Shown: positions 22,491 to 32,152 of the stretch, one piece after another | Layout of the letters: each line of letters starts with the position of its first letter | Position numbering within the stretch: position 1 is the first letter of the stretch | Source of the DNA: Poronia punctata | Lineage: Eukaryota; Ascomycota; Sordariomycetes; Xylariales; Xylariaceae | Assembly (NCBI GenBank): GCA_022579005.1 | Contig: MU401789.1 | Span: forward strand, 1-32,152 | Direction of reading: 5' to 3' | Length of the DNA: 32,152 nucleotides | The notes under the pieces: generated by a model | What the model saw: the letters and a program-made list of their open reading frames with translations, nothing else | Databases searched by the model: none | What the model was told of the DNA's origin: nothing | Program-made: the position numbers and the translations under genes

Positions 22491-25400
22491 GCATTATTAA
22501 AACCAGGGCTTTTAAAGAGTGCTAGGTTATTTTACTAGCCCTAGGGCTTTACCCTATAACCTTTTATTATATAACTTACTTTTAAGCAGCATATATAATA
22601 AAATTGGATTGCTTTTAAGCCTTATTTCTTTATTTTAATAAACTTTTAATAAGTATAAAGTTAAAAGCTTTGCTATTATTACTTTTAAAAAGCTATCTTT
22701 TTTTTAAATTTTAATTAAAAAATAGTTTAAAATACTTAATTTAATAATATAGAATTTTTTTTTATAAAAGTAAACTTATTTTAATAAGCTATATTTATAT
22801 AGTTATTAAATATTTTTATTAAAGTAATACTAAGTGTGTTTTTTACTTTAAATAATTTTAATACTTAATTATTGTTTAAAAAACTAGCTAAAAAGCAAGG
22901 TTATAATAATATAATTAGCAACCTTTTTTAAAGCTAAAAAGCTTAAGCTTTATAAGCGCTATATATACTTTATACGCTTTTAATATAAAAAATATATAAA
23001 AAAACTATAAATATAATAAGCATTTAAACTAAATATATTTTAAAGCTAGTTTGCTAGTAATAAGCTAAAGCTTATTTATATTAATAAGTTAGCTGTTATT
23101 TCTTTTTTAATTTATATTATAGCTAGCCAGTTTTTTTAAAATTAATTAAAAGAAAATTTACTATATTTATTAAAGCAACTTTAAACTAATAAACTTAATT
23201 ACGCTTTAAATAAGGTTAATTTATACTTTAAATATAATTATAAAACTTTATACTAACTAGTTAAGCAATATTATAATATTTATAGTAACTTTTAAGCTAA
23301 AAGTATATAAAAGATTATTAGGTGTTAAGCGCACTATTTTTTAATATTTTTATTAATTTATTTTTAGCTATTTAAAAATATAGCATATATTGCTTTAGCT
23401 ATAAATAACTTTACTTATATAGTTTATAAGTTAAGCTTAATATATAAAATATGCTTAATAATAATTTTCATTATAGCTTAAATAAAGTATTGCTTTTTAT
23501 TATAATATATAGCAATAATATAATTAAAATAAAATTAAAAATAAAGGCATAGCTATTTTAAGCTAAGCATATTAAAAATAGCTTTATTAACTTTAAATTG
23601 TTTTAAAACAAAAATTAAATTAAATAAAAAAGCTAACTAATAATTACTTTTAAACTAGGTTTATTAAAAGTATAACTTTACTAAGTATAACTAAATAATT
23701 ATTAACTATAAGCATAAATATATATATATATAGCTTATAATAGCTTATACTTAGCTTATAACTATTTTTAAAAAGAGTAAAAATATACTAGCTATAAAGG
23801 TACTAATTATAACGTAGTTTTAACTTAAAATATAATAAGTACTATAGGTTTTATAAGCTTTAGTATTTTTACTAGCGCGCTTAATAGCTAATATTTCCTT
23901 TGCTTTTTATATTTTTAACTTAAATTTGCTTATTTTTTAATATTTATTAACTTGCTTGTTTTTAAAGCTTAAGCTTAAGCGCTTATAATATACTTAAGCA
24001 AGCTAAGCTATTTAGCTTATAAAGTCTTATATTATAAAGCTAAAATTAGCTATAAAACCTTTTTAAAACTAAAGCAATTAAAAAAGTTTTTATTAGAAAA
24101 CAATAACTATAATATAATTAAGTTTTAAATTGCTTTTAGTTTAAAGCTAAATTTTATTAAATATATTTTTAATTTAAACTTATTTTTTATTTTTTACTAA
24201 GCTTAGTGCTTAAGTTAAATAGCTTTTTTATTATATATATTACCTAGTCTTTATTAATTAAAACTTAGTTAATAATTATATTTTAGCTAAGTTTAAGTTT
24301 TTAAAATATATATTAATTATTTTTATATTTAATATAGTTTAAAAAGCTAGTATAAAGCACTACCTATAAAAATATAACTTAAAATCGTTTTTTAGCTTAT
24401 TTTAGTTACGCTTTAAAACTAATAGCTTTTTAGCTTTAAATTAAAAAAATAAGTATATTATAAAACTACTCGCTATTTAAGCTTTATATAGCCTTTTTTA
24501 TATTTAACCTCTTTATAAAAGCATTATATTAAATATTTAAAAGGCTTTTTTTATTTATTATTATTTTATACTACTTTAATAATTTAATTTTTATATTAAA
24601 AGTAATTTATATTTATTATATAGCTAAAGCATATACTAAGTATAAGCTACTTTTTAAAGCTTTAATCATAATTTTTAACTAAAAAAATATAAAAACCACT
24701 TATACTAAAGTACTTGGTATTATAATTAATATAATTTTAATATAAGCTTTTTTATTTTTTAAACAAATATTAAAAACTTATATAAATAGTTTTTAAAGCA
24801 TTAGTAAAATTACACTTATTATATAATAAAGTTAAAAAGCTAGCTAAGTACTTTTATTTTTATTTATTAGTTATTTTATTTAGCTACGGTTTTCTTTTTA
24901 CCTTTTAAGCAATATTATAAGTACTTTATTTAAACTAAGCTTGCTTACTATTTTTAAACGCTTACTATAACTTTAAATAATAGTATAACATATGTTTATA
25001 CTTTAATAAATTTCTTTTACTATAAACATATAGTTGCTTTTATCTTTATCTAGTTATAAATATAGCAAACTTAAGTATTAATAGCTTTTAATATAAAAGC
25101 GCTAAAGTTAAAAAGTAGTAGTAAAAGGCCTTGCTAATTTTTAAAAGCTAATCTTTTATATATACTTATATACTATTTAAGCAAAGCCTTAATATTAATA
25201 CTTTTAAAATTATTATAATTTAAGTTACTTTTTACTATTAAGCTAACTTTTAGTTAGCTAATATAATAATTATTTATATAAATAATATTATAGCTTAAGC
25301 TAGCTTTATAAATATATTAATATAAAACTTCTTATTATTTAATACTTTATAAAACGTTTTTTTATTATAGCAAAATATAATATTATAATATATATATATT

Positions 25401-26254
25401 ATATAAGCTTTTAAAATAATAAATAAACTAATGCTTTTTTTATTGCAACTTTATAATAATTGCTAACTTATATTTATATAAATAAAAATTATTAAAATTT
25501 ACTTTTTTTATGCTTTTTAGCTTAGCTATACTATTATAGTTTTTATAAGTATAATAACTATTTATATTTCCTATATACTTAGCTAGTATTATTAATTTAA
25601 TATAAATATAAAAATATAATTAAAAAGTATAAAATTTAATATAAAATTTAAAGCTTTTAACTTTAGCTAATTAGCAAAGAGATCTTTTATTTATACTTTT
25701 ATAACTAAGTGATTAGCTTATTATAAATTTTAATAAAATATATAAGATTATAAAGCTATATTTTTATATTATATTTGCTATATATTAACTTAATACTTAA
25801 TATTACTATATTTAAAAGCTTATAAATAAAGCAGCTTATATGAAAAGCTATTTACTTTTTTTTTAAATAAACTAGCAATAAAAAAAACTTAATACTAATA
25901 AGCTTTTTAAACAATTTTATATTTAAAATAATAATTAAAAGCAAACTAAAGCAAATAAAGCTAATTATAAACGCTACTTTTATAACTACTTAATATAGGT
26001 TTTTTTACTTTAATTAAATAATATATTTAAACTATAATTAAAATAATAATATCTATTAGCAAGCACTTAGCTTAGCATAGTTTTAACTTTGCTATTTTTA
26101 ATAAAAGACTATTTTTAACTATTACTTTATAATATAAAAGTAAACAAAAAACAGTTTAATACTTATATTATAATAGCTATAATAAGCATATAAGCTTACT
26201 TAGTATACTATATAGCTTAATTACTTAGCTAAAACTTAACCTTAGTATATATAG
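22491..26254. other. A+T-rich RIP-saturated DNA downstream of the gene
   Basis: The first 70 bp still keep some G+C, including the palindrome AGCCCTAGGGCT at 22537-22548. After that the sequence is A+T-rich with stops in all frames. A LINE-like reading near 24,540-24,760 was considered and not accepted. Confidence 0.5.
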
Positions 26255-26554
26255 TGCGACGTAATTAGCATGCATGCTTATTACGCCTTACGTTACAAGG
26301 TAGCTGTAAAACTAAAGGGAACTAGCTTGTTTTTGGTTTTTATATATATAGCTATTATTTTGCGTTGCTTTTTAAACCTAGATACCTAGCTATTTATTGT
26401 ATATATAATATACTAAGTTATGCTTTTTAAAATACTTTAATAAAGCCGTAATTAATATAAAGCCTTTAAAACCTAGTTAATGCGTTTATTTTAGCTAAAC
26501 CTTTTTTAGTATAAAGTTAAAGTAATTTTTTTAAAAATTTTTAATTTTATTATA
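26255..26554 (+). repeat. 300-bp dispersed repeat, copy D
   Basis: Same orientation as A and B. It starts TGCGACG, with the 26-bp near-palindrome at 26260-26285 intact apart from one mismatched pair. Mutation increases toward the end, which reads TATTATA where copy C has the CATCGCA equivalent. Confidence 0.88.
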
Positions 26555-27020
26555 ATAATAATTTTGCTTAAATATAAAACTTATAAAAGCTTTTTTTTAT
26601 AAAGCAAGTTATATATAAAAACTAAAAAGCTAAAATTTAATAACGCGCTTATATATGCAAACGTGCTTAAGCTAAAAATGTAATAAGTTTTTATAACTAC
26701 TAATAATTTAACTAAAAAAACAAAAATAAAATACTAGCTTACTTTAAACCTTGAAAATTGCAAAAATTAACTAAAAGCTTTAGTATAAAAATAACGTATT
26801 ATAAAAAAGCTTTAAAAACAACTAAGTTATTATAGTTTAAAACTAAGTAATAAAAGTTATATAAATTAAGCTATAAAACTAAAACTATAAAATATAACTT
26901 AGCTAGCTTATTACTTTTAGTTTAATAAAGCTATAAAATTATAACTTAAAAATACTTTTAATAGCAATTTAAAAAAACTAAAAATATAGAAAAATTAAAA
27001 AAAAACTAGAAAATAAGCAG

Positions 27021-27063
27021 CTAAAAAACTAAAAAAACTAAAAAAACTAAAAAAACTAAAAAT
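27021..27063 (+). repeat. Short tandem repeat of CTAAAAAAA units
   Basis: Units of 8, 9, 9 and 9 nt, then a partial. The 9-nt period is a multiple of three and lies in a very A-rich stretch (about 26,980-27,120), so it could be a mutated Lys/Glu-rich coding repeat of a transposon. This is not proven. Confidence 0.75.
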
Positions 27064-30000
27064 TTAAATAATTAAATAATTAAAAAAGTTTAAATATTAT
27101 AATAAACTAAAAAAGATAATATATTTTATAAAGCATAAAAAAGTTTACTATACTTAAAGCTGCGTATATATAAGCTAGCAGTTAAAAACTAAGCTAGCTT
27201 AAAAATTAAACTTTTAATAAAAACTTTAAAAGTTAATAGCTTGCTTAAGCAAAAACCTTTAAAATTTTAATTAAATATAAATACTAGCTAATAACCTTTT
27301 ATTATAAATTCTTTTTTAATTAATACTAGCTTTTTAATATATTTAAGCTTTATTATTTTAACTTATATTATTTTATATAGTTTCTTTTATTTAATACGTT
27401 ACTTTTTATAAAACTTTATAATTTTATAAATAAAAACTATAATTTAAATTGCTACTTTATATTATTTAAACCTTTTACTTTAAAACAATACTAAAGTAGT
27501 TTATTAAACTTTGCCTTTATTTAAAAAGTAATATTTTTTATAATTTACTTATATTTAGCTAGCTTTGTTTTGCTTTTTATTATTAACTTAAAACTTAAAG
27601 CTTTTAAGTTAGTTAAAACTTTTGCTTTCTTATTACTTTTTATTTAAAAACCTATTTTAACCTTTACTTTTAATACTTTAATTATAAGCTATAAAAACCT
27701 AACTTTAGTTTTTATTAACTATTTTGCTACCTTTTTATATAACCTTTATATTTTTTAGCAATATATAACTTACTTTAATCTTTTAAAGCGTTTTAACTTT
27801 TTTGAATAGCACTAAAACAATAAATTAGCTTAAAAAGGGTTTTTACTACTTTAATATTTATTATATAACTTTAAAAGCTTATATTTAACTATTACCTTAA
27901 TATGCTTTAACTTATAAAGTTTATAAGCAGCTAATTTTTTTTAAAACATTATATAAACTAAAACATTGCTTATAGCGCTATTAAGTATTATTTTTATTTA
28001 AATAATTTTAAATAAAAGTTTTTTACTATTACTATACTTTATAACTATAAAAAAATATTTTAGTTAAATAATATTAAAAGCTTATATAAGTACTTTTAGC
28101 AACATTGCTTTTTTTACTATAATATTAAAGCTTATAATAAACTATATTTTAATAACTTTATAGTTTAAAGCTTTTTATAAAAAATATTTAATTTTATAAT
28201 TTAAGCTATTTTTTTTAGCTAAAATTTAGTAACTTTAAATAACTTACTTATAAAGACCTTTATAATAAGCTTAACTTTTAAGCTATAAACAAATTTTACT
28301 TTTAAAAATATTAAAAGTAAAGTAAAAAAGATTTTAGCTTATTTAAAAAAAAGTTTAAGCTTTTTAAAAAACTTAATAAGCTTTTTTACTTATACTTTAG
28401 TAAAGCTATTATAACTTAGCTTAAAAATTAACAAAATGCTTAATAAGCAAAAAGTATAGCTATAGTTAATAGCTAACTAGTAACTATTATAAAGTAAAAG
28501 CTTATTATTATTATAAATAACTTTACTTTATATTTTTAAAAAAATAAAATTATAATAAGCTAGCTAAAAATTATTATAAAAAATAATAAAAAGAAATAAA
28601 TTAACTAGCTTTTTAGCCTTTTATTAATTATAATTAGCAAAGCACGTAGGCTATAATATATTTAATAAACTAATATAATAATTATAATAAATAAAAATAA
28701 AAAGGTTATTAAAGCTGTTTAAATTAAAAGGTATCTAGTTATAAGTACTAAGTATATTTAAAAAACTTTTACTTATAATAAGATTATTTAAAAGTATATA
28801 ATTTTAATAAAAATAGTATTATATACTTTAATAGTTAGTAGGACTTTAAAAAAAAGCGCTTGCTTAAATATATTAAATATATTTAATATATTATTTTACT
28901 TAGTAACGTTATTATATTTAGCTAAAAGTATAAAAGTATTAAAATTAAAGTATTATATTATATTTAAATAAACAATTTAGCTAATAACTATACTTTTTAC
29001 TTTTTAGTATACTATAAACTTAAAAAGCAAAACTTAATTTTTTAAAATATAGCTTTTAAAGCAGCATAATAATTATAAACTAAATATATTTAGCTAGTAT
29101 AAGTAGCTAATATTTAAAATTAATAAAATACTTTAGCTATAAAAAACGTTATTAATATTAAAACTTTTACTTATATTAGTAATATAAACATAGTTAAAGC
29201 TTTATATTAAAATAATAATTTATTTATATATAAAAACAAAAGTTATATTTATATAAACTAAACTTAAAATTTTATTTATTTTATTTTTATTAACTTTTAA
29301 AATATAAAAGTTATAAAAAAAGTTTAAAAAAGTAATAGTAAAATAGCTATTAAAATGTTTGCTATTAACTAATATAAGCTACTTTTTATATAAGTTTACT
29401 TTTATTAAAAGTTATAAAAGTTTTACTTAAAAAATAAAAATATTTTACTATAATTAAATATTTAATTAGTTACTTTAAAAGTTAAAATATTTAATTTATT
29501 TTTTATTATTATAAAAAATATACTTAAAAGTAAAAAAGCTAATATAAAATAAACGCTTAATATTTATATAAAACTTTAATAGTTATAAAATATTAAAGTT
29601 AATAAACTATTTTTAAAAAAAGTTAACATTATGCTTAAAAATATAATTTTAAAGCGCTAAGCTATGCTAATATATTAATTTATTAAGTTAGCTATATTGT
29701 TTAAAATATTATAACTAAAAGTAAAAAAACTATTTATATACTGCTTAAAAACATTAAATACTAATTTAATTAAAAAAGTAAAAGTTACGTTTTAATTAAT
29801 TTTATAAACTTTACTAAACTACCTAGCTTATAGCTTAACATAATTATACTTATAAAATTAATTAATTACTTTATAGCTTTAATTTAGTATACTAAATCTT
29901 AGCTTATTAAAAATATATTATAATAAGTAACTAATATAAGTAGCTACTTTTATATTAATAGTATAATAATTGCTTTTAATATTTTAAAAAATAATATTTA

Positions 30001-30612
30001 ATTAAATATTTAAAGCTTTAATTTAAAACTAACTTTATTTTAAATATTTTTTATTCCTTTAAAGTAATATATAATTACTAACTATATTTAAATTTACTTT
30101 AAAATTATTATTATTATAAGTATAAAAAAGTAAAGCAAACTTATTATAAAAGTTATTAATATTAGTATATAAGCTAGCTTTATTATAAAAATATACGTTT
30201 TAAAATATGCTTTATTAGTTTAATAAATTAATTTTACTTAAAAAAACTATAGTATTAACGCTAATAAAGTTAGCTATATTAGTATTATTAAAACTAAAGT
30301 ATAGCTTGCTAAGCAAAGCGTTAACTTTTTATTATATATTATTTTAAAATAATATGCTTTATTTCCTTTGCTTTTAAAAATAAACTTTATTATTAAAATA
30401 AATATGTTTTTATATTATTAAAATAACCATTTTATATATAATATATAGTTTAAAAAAATAAAAATCATAATTTTAATAGCATTTATTAAAAACTAGTTTA
30501 TATTATAGCAATTTAAAATAGTTAATATATTAAAAAACTAGCTACTTTTTATTTACTTTTAAAGCCAATAAATATTATAATAAAGCTTTATTAAGCAATA
30601 GTTAAAAAAAGC

Positions 30613-30637
30613 TAATAATAATAATAATAATAATAAA
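30613..30637. repeat. (TAA)n microsatellite, about eight units
   Basis: An uninterrupted TAA trinucleotide run in A+T-rich DNA. No coding context is recognised. Confidence 0.85.
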
Positions 30638-32152
30638 TTTAACTTATTTTATTATAGTTAAAATATTGCTTTAATTATAAATTATAACGTTGCTTTTTAT
30701 GATATGCTTTAACAAATATTTTTAATATAATGCTTAATATTTAAAAAAGCTTACTTTTAAATACTGCTAGCTTTAGCTTTACTTATTTTAAAAATACTAT
30801 ATAGTTTAGTTATAAGTATAGTATTAATTTTAATTTTTTTAATATATTTTTAATTAGTTTAGCTACTAATAAAACTATATAAGCTATATTATATAATAAC
30901 GCTTTTATAAATATTTTTTATAATGCTACTTAAAAAGTTTATTATAAAGCTTAATAAACTAGTATTGCTACTACTAAAAAAGCAAATTAACTAAGTGCTT
31001 TAATTAAGTTATTTAATATTTTTACTATATATAAAAACAAAGCTAAAAAAGTTTATTTTTTAATAATATTTTACTAAATAAAATAACTTTTTTAAATATA
31101 TATAACTAAAAAAAGAAGCTATTAAAAAAGGTTATAAATATTAAAAATAAAACTAAGTTATAATAAAAAAGTATTTATAGAAATATTTAGTTTTAATTTA
31201 TAAAATATCTTTAAAAAATTGCAACTTAATTAAACAATAGTTATAAAACTACTTTAAAGCTTAAAAGAAACTAACTTTATTTATATTAAAAAAGCAGTTT
31301 TACTAAAAACCTTTTTTTATAAAAAAATAGCTTTAATATAAGATCTTTTTAAAATAAAACGTGCTAATAATAATATTGCTTTACTATATAAAATTAAAGT
31401 AGTTCTTTATAAAATATAGCAAGCTAAAAGCATTTTAATTTTTATACTATTAAAAATAAAGTTATTAAAGTTTTATAAATATGCTTTAAAAATAAAGTTT
31501 TGAAAAAAGCAAGCTTATTATATTATAATATATAGTTTATAGTTAAAAAGCTTAAAAAAGGCCTATGTTTTATTAACTTAGCTACTAAGCTTAATATTAT
31601 TATTATTTAAAACGCTATTTTGCTATAAAGCTATAATAAGTTTGCAAAATAGCTTATTATATACGTTATTATATTAGTTAGCAATTTATTTTTTAGCTAT
31701 AATTAGATTAATTTTTTTTATTTATAGCTATATTTTAATTATATTTAATACTTTGCTTAAGTTGCTTTAAATAATAACTTTGCTATAAAGCTATATAAAC
31801 TTTGTTGCTTAGTTTTTATATATTATTATATAAGTTTTTTTTAATATTACTTTTTAAAAAGATAAACTTTCTTTTAATAATATAAAAATTAAAAGCTTTA
31901 TATTATATTATAATAATTAAAACGTTGCTTTTAAAATTAATAATACGTTTTAAAGCATTTAAAAAATATTAATGCTACGCTTTTTAATTTAAAACTAGCT
32001 AGTTTTACTTTAAGTGCTATAAAAAGTAAGTATTGTTGCTAATTTATAAAAATTATAAAGTTTATATATAAAATATATAAAAAAAAGCTTATTAATATAA
32101 AAGTTATTAAAATTAAAAAATAGCTTATATATAAAAATATTATAAATATTAA

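Larger units (their letters stand above)
26555..32152. other. A+T-rich, A-biased RIP-saturated DNA to the end of the window
   Basis: The plus strand is clearly A-rich here, opposite to 2,500-10,500, suggesting mutated elements reading on the plus strand. It holds the CTAAAAAAA and TAA tandem repeats. No protein domain was recognised. Confidence 0.5.

Noticed and set aside
24540..24760. LINE-type reverse transcriptase reading (FLFY-like segment and K-V-L-G-I)
   Set aside because: The spacing between the two segments is far too short, and no YxDD remnant fits the frame with RIP-type changes only.
29205..29240. Possible YxDD-LFIY remnant on the plus strand
   Set aside because: It has one residue too many between the motif halves, and no supporting motif lies upstream or downstream.
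1..32152. tRNA, rRNA, CRISPR or mitochondrial DNA origin
   Set aside because: No cloverleaf, rRNA core or spaced repeats were seen. The A+T-rich parts carry nuclear retroelement relics, and the gene has spliceosomal introns and a mitochondrial presequence.

Overview
The window looks like nuclear DNA of a filamentous ascomycete (Pezizomycotina) whose genome undergoes repeat-induced point mutation (RIP). About 30 of the 32 kb is extremely A+T-rich DNA with almost no open reading frames. One short block of normal base composition, about 20,380-22,490, holds the only intact gene. That gene has small GT-AG introns (56-79 nt) with fungal-type branch points, and encodes a 377-residue mitochondrial complex I subunit of the NDUFA9 / Neurospora NUO-40 family.

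The A+T-rich DNA is not featureless. On the minus strand of the left half, retrotransposon proteins can still be read if G-to-A and C-to-T changes are allowed for. A Ty3/gypsy element (4,722-11,314) has two LTRs of about 240 bp, a reverse transcriptase, an integrase and a chromodomain, all in one reading frame. Its catalytic aspartates and glutamate read as Asn and Lys, the changes RIP makes. A Ty1/copia reverse transcriptase relic lies at 1,851-2,515 and a copia-like protease relic at about 12,250-12,640, also on the minus strand. The simplest reading is an older copia element split by the gypsy insertion. A 300-bp dispersed repeat with TGCGA...TCGCA ends occurs four times (1,553, 15,208, 17,678 and 26,255). 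Its copy at 17,678 is clearly the least mutated.

Layout: 1-1,552 A+T-rich DNA; 1,553-1,850 repeat copy A; 1,851-4,716 copia relic; 4,722-11,314 gypsy element; 11,320-15,207 A+T-rich DNA with the copia-like protease relic; 15,208-15,509 repeat copy B; 15,510-17,677 A+T-rich; 17,678-17,977 repeat copy C; 17,978-18,180 a partly preserved patch; 18,181-20,380 A+T-rich; 20,380-22,490 the gene island; 22,490-26,254 A+T-rich; 26,255-26,554 repeat copy D; 26,555-32,152 A+T-rich and A-biased on the plus strand.

No tRNA, rRNA, CRISPR array or gene cluster was recognised, and I found no convincing new biological system. The points most worth following up are the isolated housekeeping gene inside RIP-saturated DNA, its 14-nt microexon, the nested retroelements that can still be read through RIP, and the uneven mutation of the 300-bp repeat. 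All readings of mutated proteins were made by eye, without a database search.
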